A DNA stretch of 7,777 nt from an uncultured Clostridia bacterium (GTDB lineage Bacteria; Bacillota; Clostridia; Oscillospirales; Acutalibacteraceae), in assembly GCA_946186535.1 (NCBI GenBank), contig CAMHNT010000104.1, forward strand, positions 1 to 7,777. The letters run 5' to 3'. Of this stretch, positions 1-6,431 are shown piece after piece. How positions within the stretch are numbered: position 1 is the first letter of the stretch; every line of letters starts with the position of its first letter. Both the position numbers and the translations under genes were made by a program. Under the pieces are notes generated by a model, which saw nothing but the letters and a program-made list of their open reading frames with translations, had not been told where the DNA came from and did no database searches.

Positions 1-1
1 C

Positions 2-547
2 CACCTCATGAAGCTCGTTGAGAGCAAGGGCGTTCCTACTCACCTCGTTGAGGAGATCAACGACAGAGAAACTATCGTTAAGAAGGTTTCCATCGTTCCG
101 CTCGAGGTTATCGTTCGTAACATTGCCGCAGGCTCGCTTGCAAAGAGACTTGGTCTTGAAGAGGGAACAAAGCTTAACAAAACAGTCTTGGAGTATTGCT
201 ACAAGGACGATGCTCTCGGTGATCCTATGGTCAACGAGTATCATATCCTCGCTATGGACTACGCTACAAAAGAAGAACTTGACACGATCGCTAAGTATGC
301 TTTCGCAGTAAACGATATCCTCACAGAGTACCTCAAGGAGGTCAACATTGAGCTCGTTGACTTCAAGCTCGAGTTCGGCAGACTTGCTGACGGTACTATC
401 GTTCTCGCTGACGAAATCTCTCCCGACACATGCCGTTTCTGGGACAGCGTTACAAACGAGAAGCTCGACAAGGACCGTTTCAGAAGAGATATGGGCGGCG
501 TAGAGGATGCTTATCAGGAAGTTATGAAGCGTTTGCTCGGCGAGTAA
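2..547 (+). CDS. purC: SAICAR synthetase PurC, 5'-truncated by window edge
   Basis: Phosphoribosylaminoimidazole-succinocarboxamide synthase is a cytosolic enzyme that joins CAIR and aspartate using ATP to give SAICAR. The reading frame is open to the first base, and the codons before the ATG at 8 read His-Leu, matching the family (…HLM-K-L). That ATG is therefore internal and the true start lies outside the window; roughly 50-55 N-terminal residues, including the first ATP-binding segment, are missing compared with the usual length of about 235 residues. Counting from the Met at 8, the first family signature runs from Pro31 to Ser43 (PLEVIVRN…AAGS). The second signature, DFKLEFG, is at 118-124, and the aspartate-rich DEISPDTCRFWD is at 135-146. 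No frameshift is visible. The stop codon lies inside the left arm of a large inverted repeat. A long gap separates it from purF, so co-transcription is likely but not proven. Confidence 0.97.
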   Translation, partial: HLMKLVESKGVPTHLVEEINDRETIVKKVSIVPLEVIVRNIAAGSLAKRLGLEEGTKLNKTVLEYCYKDDALGDPMVNEYHILAMDYATKEELDTIAKYAFAVNDILTEYLKEVNIELVDFKLEFGRLADGTIVLADEISPDTCRFWDSVTNEKLDKDRFRRDMGGVEDAYQEVMKRLLGE

Positions 548-807
548 TTTTAAATTAAGAACTATAAATGAGCGAATCAATTAAACGATAGTCGTTTGAT
601 TCAAAAGGTTTATAACAATGCCGCACTGCTGCATTGTTAAGGAGTAACGTTTGGTTAAGGGCTTCGTACCCCGAGGGCACTTGGCTTCGCCGGCGCAACT
701 TAAAAACCTACGAGGGCTCTGCCATCGACCCGCAAGCTTTTGAAAAAGCTTGACCAAAACTTTACTGTTTCTATTTCAAAACCTTTTGCTTAATTTAAAA
801 TTTACTC
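542..807. repeat. Foldback-like region between purC and purF, bounded by inverted arms
   Basis: This fills most of the 322-nt purC-purF gap (548-869), in which I see no convincing gene. The outer arms, 542-559 (GAGTAATTTTAAATTAAG) and 789-807, are reverse complements apart from one extra A. A second nested pair is 602-611 (CAAAAGGTTT) with 779-788. Inside are a bulged hairpin at 574-602 (loop 589-591), an 8-bp hairpin with arms 614-621 and 631-638, a GC-rich middle (about 660-700) and an 8-bp hairpin at 733-752. The left arm includes the purC stop codon. Nested inverted ends with a hairpin-rich core resemble a MITE or another non-coding dispersed element, but no clear target-site duplication is visible. 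A structured mRNA spacer or processing site is the alternative. From about 808 to 850 the gap is plain AT-rich sequence leading to the purF ribosome binding site. Confidence 0.5.
711..763 (-). repeat. Dispersed hairpin repeat, copy A (minus orientation)
   Basis: Read on the minus strand this begins AAAGTTTTGGTCAAGC, passes through a CAAGCTTT…AAAGCTTG hairpin (733-752 on the + strand) and continues into a GC-rich part containing GCAGAGCCC. The first 31 nt match 7745-7777 with a few indels and substitutions, in the opposite orientation. I recall similar 'AAGTTTTTGGTCAAGC' hairpin sequences scattered between genes of Ruminococcaceae genomes, but this is memory and was not checked. It could form a hairpin on either strand. 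There is no U-tract on the + strand, so it is unlikely to terminate the operon; on the minus strand it might. Confidence 0.55.
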
Positions 808-853
808 ATTTACTTATTCATAATATAAGAACAGATTCTTTATTTGATAATTT

Positions 854-858
854 AGGAG
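854..858 (+). promoter_or_regulatory. Ribosome binding site of purF
   Basis: AGGAG lies 11 nt before the ATG at 870. It supports a start that gives the 11-residue PurF propeptide ahead of the catalytic cysteine. I see no convincing -35/-10 pair between 808 and 850, although the AT-rich stretch could hide a promoter. Confidence 0.8.
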
Positions 859-869
859 AATAATAATAT

Positions 870-2354
870 ATGATTACTGATTCCGGAAAGCTTCATGAGG
901 AGTGCGGCGTATTCGGCGTTTTCAGCAGCGAAACCGTAAATGTCGCATCTACTGTTTATTACGGATTGTTTTCATTACAGCACCGCGGTCAGGAGGGCTG
1001 CGGTATCGCTGTAAACGATGAGGGTGTGATACATTCATACAAGGATCTCGGACTTGTGAACGATGTGTTCACCCCTAATGTGCTTAAATCTCTCGGTGAC
1101 GGAAATATGGCTATAGGTCATGTTCGTTACGGCACAACGGGCGCAAACGACAGAAATAATGTCCAGCCTATCGTTGTGAACCATATTAAGGGAAGAATGG
1201 CACTCGCTCACAACGGTAACCTTGTAAACTCAACGGAGCTCAGAGAAGAACTTGAGCTCCAAGGCTCTATCTTCCATACAACGAGCGATACAGAGGTTAT
1301 CTCTTATGTGATCACTAAGGAACGCATTAACTGCCCGTCGATTGAAGAGGCGGTTAACCGTGCAATGTATAAAATCGACGGTGCATATTCACTTGTTGTA
1401 ATGTCGCCGTCAAAGCTCATAGCGGCAAGAGATCCCAGAGGATTCAGACCTCTTTGCTACGGTATGACGGAGGATGGAAGATACATCGTAGCTTCCGAAA
1501 GCTGTGCGCTTGACGCTGTCGGTGCAAAGCTCATCCGTGACATAAAGCCGGGTGAGATTGTGGTGTTCGGTGAGGATGGTGTACGTTCAATCGAAGATCA
1601 TGTAGGCGCCAAGGAAAGTGCTATGTGTATTTTTGAGTACATCTATTTTGCGAGACCGGATTCGAAAATCGACGGCTGTAACGTTCATCAGGCGAGAGTC
1701 CGTGCAGGCGAGCTGCTTGCAAAATCTCATCCCGTTGATGCCGATATCGTTATCGGTGTTCCCGATTCGGGACTTGATGCGGCTGTAGGGTATGCAAGAG
1801 CGTCCGGAATACCATACGGTATCGGATTCATAAAGAACAAATACATCGGCAGAACCTTTATTTCTCCCGGTCAGTCATCGAGAGAGGACAAGGTGAAAAT
1901 AAAGCTTAACCCGATTTCCGAGGTCGTAAAGGGCAAGAGAGTAATCATGATTGACGACTCAATCGTAAGAGGTACGACCAGCGCAAGAATAGTACGTCTC
2001 GTCCGTGAAGCAGGGGCAAAAGAGGTTCATGTAAGAATTTCCGCTCCGCCGTTCGTAAGTCCGTGTTACTACGGAGTTGACATTGATTCGAAGGAAAATC
2101 TTATTGCCTGTCAGAACACTATCCCAGAGATAGCGAAGATTATCGGTGCTGATTCACTTGGTTATCTTAGCCGTGAGGACGTGACGAAGCTTGCCGACGG
2201 AAGCAGCTGTACAGGATTCTGCTGTGCTTGCTTTGACGAGAAGTATCCGACTCAGATTCCCCAGGGAAATAGCAAGAACAAGTTCGAGCAGAAAATCGAC
2301 AAAACTAAAAAGAAGAATAAGGAAAAAGGTGACACGAATGAAGAGTTGCAGTGA
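870..2354 (+). CDS. purF: Amidophosphoribosyltransferase PurF, Fe-S (Bacillus) type
   Basis: This enzyme catalyses the first committed step of purine synthesis: PRPP plus glutamine gives phosphoribosylamine, glutamate and PPi. It has 494 residues. An 11-residue propeptide precedes Cys12 (HEE-CGVFGV), the N-terminal nucleophile of the class II glutaminase domain, as in the Bacillus enzyme. The C-terminal phosphoribosyltransferase domain carries the PRPP loop VIMIDDSIVRGTTS at 358-371. Cys253, Cys399, Cys451 and Cys454 (the last two in FCCACFDEKYP) fit the four ligands of the [4Fe-4S] cluster in the Bacillus-type protein, so I infer an oxygen-sensitive enzyme whose propeptide must be removed. 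Purine-nucleotide feedback inhibition is known for the family. After about residue 465 there is a 30-residue tail with nine lysines, longer than in Bacillus (476 residues in total). The tail's end overlaps the start of purM by 17 nt. Confidence 0.98.
   Translation: MITDSGKLHEECGVFGVFSSETVNVASTVYYGLFSLQHRGQEGCGIAVNDEGVIHSYKDLGLVNDVFTPNVLKSLGDGNMAIGHVRYGTTGANDRNNVQPIVVNHIKGRMALAHNGNLVNSTELREELELQGSIFHTTSDTEVISYVITKERINCPSIEEAVNRAMYKIDGAYSLVVMSPSKLIAARDPRGFRPLCYGMTEDGRYIVASESCALDAVGAKLIRDIKPGEIVVFGEDGVRSIEDHVGAKESAMCIFEYIYFARPDSKIDGCNVHQARVRAGELLAKSHPVDADIVIGVPDSGLDAAVGYARASGIPYGIGFIKNKYIGRTFISPGQSSREDKVKIKLNPISEVVKGKRVIMIDDSIVRGTTSARIVRLVREAGAKEVHVRISAPPFVSPCYYGVDIDSKENLIACQNTIPEIAKIIGADSLGYLSREDVTKLADGSSCTGFCCACFDEKYPTQIPQGNSKNKFEQKIDKTKKKNKEKGDTNEELQ
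2328..2332 (+). promoter_or_regulatory. Ribosome binding site deciding the purM start
   Basis: AAAGGTGA, with core GGTGA, lies 5 nt before the ATG at 2338. The open frame runs upstream to 2191 inside purF, but those extra 49 codons do not resemble PurM and have no such site. Starting at 2338 gives a protein of normal length and makes purM translation begin inside the end of purF. Confidence 0.7.
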
Positions 2355-3375
2355 GAGCTATAAGGCAGCAGGCGTTGACATTACAGCAGGCTATAAGGCC
2401 GTTGAGCTTATGAAGAGCCATATCGCACGAACAATGACAAGCGGAGTAGTTTCCGATATCGGCGGCTTCGGCGGTTTGTTTGAGCTTGACGTTACGGGAA
2501 TTGAAAGACCTGTACTCGTAAGCGGTACGGACGGCGTCGGCACAAAGCTCAAAATGGCGTTCCTTATGGATAAGCACGACACGGTCGGAATCGACTGCGT
2601 TGCAATGTGCGTGAACGATATTATTTGCTGCGGCGCAAAACCGTTGTTTTTCCTTGACTATATTGCTTGCGGAAAGAATGTTCCGGAGAAGATTGAGGCT
2701 ATTGTAAAGGGTGTAGCGGAGGGCTGCGTACAGTCGGGCTGTGCGCTGGTCGGCGGTGAAACGGCTGAGATGCCCGGATTCTATCCTGTTGATGAGTATG
2801 ACCTTGCCGGTTTCTCCGCAGGCGTTGTTGACAGAAGCAAGATTCTTGATAAGAATACGGTTTCCGAGGGTGACGTTATTATAGCATTGCCGTCAAGCGG
2901 TGTTCACTCAAACGGCTTTTCACTCGTGAGAAAGGTTTTTGACGTTGAGAGCGCAGACATCAAGTCGCCTGTTGAGGAGCTTGGAGGAAAGTCAATCGGA
3001 GAAACTCTTCTTACACCTACAAAAATTTATGTTAAGCCTATGCTTGCACTTTTCGAAGAGGTTAAAGTCAAGGCTGTTTCTCATATCACAGGCGGGGGGT
3101 TCTATGAGAATATTCCGAGAAGTCTGCCGCAGGGCTACAGCGCTAAGATCAAGAAGTCGGACGTCAGAGTTCTTCCTATCTTTGAGCTTATCGCAAAGAC
3201 GGGAAACATTCCCGAAAGGGATATGTTCAACACCTTCAACATGGGCGTCGGTATGAGTGTTGTTGTGTCTAAAGAAGATGCGGACAAGGCTCTCGAGGTT
3301 CTTAAGGCAAACGGCGAGGACGCTTACGTTATCGGCGAGGTTGTTAAGAGCGATGAGGGAGTAATCATAGAGTAA
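2338..3375 (+). CDS. purM: AIR synthetase PurM (phosphoribosylformylglycinamidine cyclo-ligase)
   Basis: This ATP-dependent enzyme closes the imidazole ring, turning FGAM into AIR (step 5). The chosen start gives 345 residues, close to the usual bacterial length of about 346. Visible family motifs in order are GTDGVGTKL at 63-71, DCVAMCVND at 86-94, GGETAEMPGFY at 139-149, the SSGVHSNGFSLVRK block at 186-199 and HITGGGFYENIPR from His249. These belong to the PurM/PurL/SelD/HypE ATP-binding superfamily; the GTDGVGTKL form and the length favour PurM over the much longer PurL. It overlaps purF by 17 nt in another frame, which suggests translational coupling. No missing key block or frameshift was seen. 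A 123-nt gap follows before purN. Confidence 0.98.
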   Translation: MKSCSESYKAAGVDITAGYKAVELMKSHIARTMTSGVVSDIGGFGGLFELDVTGIERPVLVSGTDGVGTKLKMAFLMDKHDTVGIDCVAMCVNDIICCGAKPLFFLDYIACGKNVPEKIEAIVKGVAEGCVQSGCALVGGETAEMPGFYPVDEYDLAGFSAGVVDRSKILDKNTVSEGDVIIALPSSGVHSNGFSLVRKVFDVESADIKSPVEELGGKSIGETLLTPTKIYVKPMLALFEEVKVKAVSHITGGGFYENIPRSLPQGYSAKIKKSDVRVLPIFELIAKTGNIPERDMFNTFNMGVGMSVVVSKEDADKALEVLKANGEDAYVIGEVVKSDEGVIIE

Positions 3376-3498
3376 ATAATAATGAATAATTGAGTCGGCA
3401 AAGCTTTGTATATTATCAGGATATACCTGACAGGAGTTTTTTAGTATAAATACCGAGTGCCGCCTTAGTTGTTTTGCTTTATATAAAAGGTTATAAAA
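3376..3498 (+). other. purM-purN intergenic spacer with weak hairpin and T-tract
   Basis: This spacer is longer than the other internal gaps up to purB. It contains a small hairpin at 3416-3430 (TCAGG/CCTGA, 5-nt loop), a run of six T at 3437-3442, and a possible long-range pairing of CGGCA (3396-3400) with TGCCG (3458-3462). The stem is short and six bases separate it from the T-run, so it is at best a weak attenuator. The last part carries the purN ribosome binding site, AAAAGG, ending at 3490. Confidence 0.3.
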
Positions 3499-4113
3499 AT
3501 GAGTAATAAAAAAATTAAAATAGCCGTTTTTGTGTCCGGCGGCGGCACAAATTTGCAGGCACTTATCGACAAGCAGAAAAGCGGCGTTATCAACAGCGGA
3601 GAAATTTCTCTCGTAATTTCCAATAATCCGGGCGCTTACGCTCTTGAAAGGGCAAGGAATGCCGATATAAAAACGGCTGTCGTTTCACGTAAGGAATCCG
3701 CTTCTCAGGCGGAGTTTGAAGGAAGGCTCGTTGATTTGCTGAACGAAAACGGCATTGAGCTTATCGTTCTTGCCGGCTTTATGTGTATTCTCAGCGAGAA
3801 TTTCACGGTGAAATATCCGAAGAGAATAATAAACGTTCACCCTTCGCTTATTCCGTCTTTCTGCGGAAAGGGCTTTTACGGACTTCACGTTCACGAGGCA
3901 GCTCTTGAATATGGCGTCAAGGTTACGGGTGCAACGGTTCACTTCGTGAATGAGATTCCCGACGGCGGCGAGATTATCATGCAGAAGGCCGTTGAAGTTG
4001 AGGACGGAGATACTCCGGAAGTTCTCCAGAAGCGTGTAATGGTGAATGCCGAATGGATAATTCTTCCTCAGGCAGTCGAGAAGGTAAGCAAAAATTTGCT
4101 TGAAAGTAAGTAA
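3499..4113 (+). CDS. purN: GAR transformylase PurN (10-formyl-THF dependent)
   Basis: Phosphoribosylglycinamide formyltransferase moves a formyl group from 10-formyltetrahydrofolate to GAR, giving FGAR (step 3). It has 204 residues, a normal length. The N-terminal phosphate-binding loop is SGGGTN at 13-18. The catalytic residues known from the E. coli enzyme (Asn106, His108, Asp144) correspond to Asn112, His114 (NVHPSLIPSF) and Asp155 in the HFVNEIPDGG stretch; His148 matches the second conserved histidine. The SFCGKGFYG segment after the HPS motif is, as I recall, typical of clostridial PurN. The start is supported by AAAAGG eight bases upstream. It lies 24 nt before purO. PurT, the formate-using alternative, is a different family and is excluded. 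Confidence 0.97.
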   Translation: MSNKKIKIAVFVSGGGTNLQALIDKQKSGVINSGEISLVISNNPGAYALERARNADIKTAVVSRKESASQAEFEGRLVDLLNENGIELIVLAGFMCILSENFTVKYPKRIINVHPSLIPSFCGKGFYGLHVHEAALEYGVKVTGATVHFVNEIPDGGEIIMQKAVEVEDGDTPEVLQKRVMVNAEWIILPQAVEKVSKNLLESK

Positions 4114-4136
4114 TACTCAAAAGGAGTTATTAAAAT

Positions 4137-4853
4137 ATGAACGTATATCAGACTTATGACATTGGGGAGCTTATCAGCGGCAATCCTTATGTCGGAAGAG
4201 GTATTGTAATCGGAAAAACAGAGGACGGCAAAAAGGCAGCCGTTGCATATTTTATCATGGGCAGAAGCGAGAACAGCCGTAACAGAATCTTCGTTGAGAA
4301 CGGCGATGAGGTTATTATTCATCCGTTCGACGCTTCGAAGGTTGAGGATCCGTCGCTTATTATTTATTCCCCGATCAGAAAGCTTGACAACAAGCTTATC
4401 GTTACAAACGGCGATCAGACGGACACTATCTATGATTTCATAGCCGACGGAAAGAGCTTTGAAGAGGCTTTGGAAACTCGTGAGTTTGAGCCTGACGGCC
4501 CTAACTGGACTCCGAGAATCAGTGGTATGCTCACATTCGGCGAGAAGCTCACCTACAAGATGAGCATTCTCAAAAGTGCAGATCTTGAGGGAAGCGAATG
4601 CAACCGCTATACATTCTCCTACAACTCACTGAACGGTATCGGTCACTTTATCCACACATATGTTACGGACGGAAATCCTATTCCGACATTCCAGGGCGAG
4701 CCTGAGAGAGTTGCGATCCCGAACAGCATTGATGAGTTCGAGAATAAGATCTGGACCAACTTAAACGAGCAGAATAAGATCTCTATCTATGTAAGATACA
4801 TTGACCTTGCAACAGGCGAGATCGAAAACAGAATGATAAATAAGAATCAGTAA
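4137..4853 (+). CDS. purO: Archaeal-type IMP cyclohydrolase PurO
   Basis: The proposed role is ring closure of FAICAR to IMP, the last step of the pathway. The protein has 238 residues. Its N-terminal part resembles my recollection of the archaeal PurO family (Methanothermobacter MTH1020, about 202 residues, an Ntn-hydrolase fold unrelated to PurH): YVGRG at 18-22, the RSENSRNR block at 43-50 and TPRISG at 125-130. It is somewhat longer than the archaeal form, with an extended C-terminus. No signal peptide or membrane segment is seen. The context supports the call, because the PurH in this operon lacks its cyclohydrolase part and another enzyme must do this step. AAGGAG sits 10 nt before the ATG, and the gene is packed between purN and purB. 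The family assignment is from remembered motifs, so the exact function is less certain than for the neighbours. Confidence 0.85.
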   Translation: MNVYQTYDIGELISGNPYVGRGIVIGKTEDGKKAAVAYFIMGRSENSRNRIFVENGDEVIIHPFDASKVEDPSLIIYSPIRKLDNKLIVTNGDQTDTIYDFIADGKSFEEALETREFEPDGPNWTPRISGMLTFGEKLTYKMSILKSADLEGSECNRYTFSYNSLNGIGHFIHTYVTDGNPIPTFQGEPERVAIPNSIDEFENKIWTNLNEQNKISIYVRYIDLATGEIENRMINKNQ

Positions 4854-4868
4854 TTTTAACATAAAACT

Positions 4869-4876
4869 GAAAGGAA
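4869..4876 (+). promoter_or_regulatory. Ribosome binding site deciding the purB start
   Basis: GAAAGGAA lies 10 nt before the ATG at 4887 and only 4 nt before the in-frame TTG at 4881. The spacing favours the ATG, removing two residues from the longest possible frame. Confidence 0.7.
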
Positions 4877-4886
4877 CGGTTTGGCA

Positions 4887-6323
4887 ATGGCAGCAAACAA
4901 AGAAAGTTATATTTCTCCTTTTTCTACAAGATACGCAAGCGAGGAAATGCAATACGTTTTCTCCGAGAAGTTCAAGTTCACAACATGGCATAAGCTCTGG
5001 ATTGCACTCGCGAAGGCTGAGCAGAAAATGGGTCTTGATATCACGGACGAGCAGATCGCAGAGCTTGAAAAGTACAGAGATATCGTAGATTTTGAAACGG
5101 CAGAGGCAAGAGAAAAGGTAGTACGCCACGACGTTATGTCGCACGTTTATGCTTACGGCAAGCAGTGCCCGAAGGCTGAGCCTATTATTCATCTCGGTGC
5201 TACATCGTGCTATGTCGGCGACAACACGGACGTTATCATTCTCAGAGAGGCTTCAAACATCGTTTTGAAAAAGTGCGCACAGGTTATCAAGAATCTTTCG
5301 GAGTTTGCTCAGAAGTACAAGGCTTTGCCTTGCCTTGCTTACACACATCTCCAGCCGGCGCAGCTTACGACTGTCGGCAAGAGAGCAACTCTCTGGATGT
5401 ACGAGCTTATTCAGGATATCCAGAATCTTGAGTATCAGCTTTCAAACCTGAAGCTTCTTGGTTCAAAGGGTACAACCGGTACTCAGGCAAGCTTCATGGA
5501 GCTTTTCGAGGGTGACGAAGAAAAGGTCAAGAAGGTTGAACAGCTCATAGCTGAGGATCTGGGCTTTGAAAGGTGTGTGGCTGTTTCGGGTCAGACATAT
5601 TCGAGAAAGACTGACACATATTTCCTTGGAGCATTGTCCGGTATCGCACAGAGCGCATACAAATTCTCAAACGATCTGAGAATTCTCCAGTCCTTTGAGG
5701 AAATGGAGGAGCCGTTCGAGAAGAATCAGATCGGTTCTTCGGCAATGCCTTACAAGAGAAATCCGATGAGAAGCGAGCGTATTTCTTCACTCGCAAGATA
5801 CGTTATCGTTGATTCTATCAACCCTGCTCTTACAGCAGGTACTCAGTGGTTTGAGAGAACCCTTGACGACAGCGCAAACAAGAGAATTTCCGTTGCCGAG
5901 GCTTTCCTTGCAATTGATTCAATTCTCAACATCTATATCAACATCACAAACGGTCTTGTTGTTTATGATAAGGTTGTAACAAGACGAGTTATGGAAAAGC
6001 TTCCGTTTATGGCAACTGAGAATATTATGATGAAGAGCGTGAAAAACGGCGGCAACCGTCAGGAGCTTCACGAGCTTCTGAGAACGCATTCTCACGCAGC
6101 GGCTGCAAAGGTAAAGCTCGAGGGAGGCGCAAACGATCTTATCGACAGAATTGCGGCCGATCCTGCATTCCCTATTTCAAAGGAAGAAATCGAAAGCGAG
6201 CTTGACCCGATTCTCTATGTCGGCAGAAGCGTTACACAGGTTGATGAGTTTATCGAAAATGAGGTAAAGCCTGTACTTGACAGACTTTATACGGAGGATA
6301 TCACTTCGGAGCTGAAAGTCTGA
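4887..6323 (+). CDS. purB: Adenylosuccinate lyase PurB, eukaryote-like (ADSL) form
   Basis: This lyase removes fumarate from SAICAR to give AICAR (step 8) and from adenylosuccinate to give AMP, so it serves both IMP and AMP synthesis; family members are homotetramers. It has 478 residues, nearer human ADSL (484) than B. subtilis PurB (431). Visible features are RYASEEM near the start, HDVMSH at 81-86, IHLGATSCYVGDNTD, THLQPAQLTTVGKR with the catalytic-type His154, and the fumarase/aspartase signature GSSAMPYKRN at 283-292, whose flexible loop carries the catalytic serine. Long blocks such as EEPFEKNQIGSSAMPYKRNP, QWFERTLDDSAN and LPFMATENI match remembered human ADSL almost word for word. It sits between purO and purH, so lyase, formyltransferase and cyclohydrolase are encoded together. 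No damage is seen. Confidence 0.97.
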   Translation: MAANKESYISPFSTRYASEEMQYVFSEKFKFTTWHKLWIALAKAEQKMGLDITDEQIAELEKYRDIVDFETAEAREKVVRHDVMSHVYAYGKQCPKAEPIIHLGATSCYVGDNTDVIILREASNIVLKKCAQVIKNLSEFAQKYKALPCLAYTHLQPAQLTTVGKRATLWMYELIQDIQNLEYQLSNLKLLGSKGTTGTQASFMELFEGDEEKVKKVEQLIAEDLGFERCVAVSGQTYSRKTDTYFLGALSGIAQSAYKFSNDLRILQSFEEMEEPFEKNQIGSSAMPYKRNPMRSERISSLARYVIVDSINPALTAGTQWFERTLDDSANKRISVAEAFLAIDSILNIYINITNGLVVYDKVVTRRVMEKLPFMATENIMMKSVKNGGNRQELHELLRTHSHAAAAKVKLEGGANDLIDRIAADPAFPISKEEIESELDPILYVGRSVTQVDEFIENEVKPVLDRLYTEDITSELKV

Positions 6324-6412
6324 TTATTTAAAAAAACTGACCGATACAGAATCCTTTCCACGGGCGATGATTTGTGTCAAAAGAAAACTCCCGAAATCGG
6401 GTTAAAAAACCG

Positions 6413-6418
6413 AAAGGA
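6413..6418 (+). promoter_or_regulatory. Ribosome binding site deciding the purH start
   Basis: AAAGGA lies 13 nt before the ATG at 6432, a slightly long spacing. The open frame extends to a TTG at 6372, but those 20 codons include this site and the 6390-6401 hairpin (CCCG/CGGG) and do not look like the family's N-terminus, whereas the protein from 6432 begins directly with the family sequence KEFELKYGCNPNQ. Confidence 0.65.
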
Positions 6419-6431
6419 CGATAAAAATATT

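Noticed and set aside
618..647. Nine-codon leader ORF (MPHCCIVKE) with an AAAAGG upstream
   Set aside because: The ATG and most codons lie in the arms of a hairpin within a repeat-like region, and nothing links the peptide to purine control. Probably chance.
801..851. Possible promoter for purF (CATAAT at 819-824, GATAAT at 846-851) and a small palindrome AAGAA/TTCTT at 827-840 as an operator
   Set aside because: Neither -10-like hexamer has a good -35 at 16-18 nt, the palindrome arms are only 5 bp and do not match the Bacillus PurBox, and AT-rich sequence gives such matches by chance.
2191..2337. Extended N-terminus of PurM (49 extra codons)
   Set aside because: It lies wholly inside purF, has no ribosome binding site and no PurM-like sequence; the start at 2338 gives the normal length.
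3408..3465. Purine riboswitch resemblance (TATATTATC…GATATAC…) in the purM-purN spacer
   Set aside because: The first part loosely resembles the J1/2 and L2 of the purine aptamer, but the conserved UUCUACC junction, a P3 hairpin and a closing P1 stem are all missing.
3455..3466. GCCGCC resembling the 3' part of a ZTP (pfl) riboswitch, a fitting context for purine/folate genes
   Set aside because: The conserved upstream hairpin and pseudoknot sequences of the ZTP aptamer are absent; the match is only a few bases.
4761..5192. A 143-codon minus-strand open frame across the purO-purB junction
   Set aside because: It is antisense to two well-conserved genes and its translation resembles no protein family I know; a shadow frame.
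6387..6418. Alternative hairpins (CCCG/CGGG and GGTT/AACC) just before the purH ribosome binding site, as a translational switch
   Set aside because: Stems of only four base pairs; the overlap is suggestive but not supportable without comparison to relatives.
6372..6431. TTG start for the AICAR formyltransferase adding 20 residues
   Set aside because: The added segment covers the likely ribosome binding site and does not resemble the family N-terminus.
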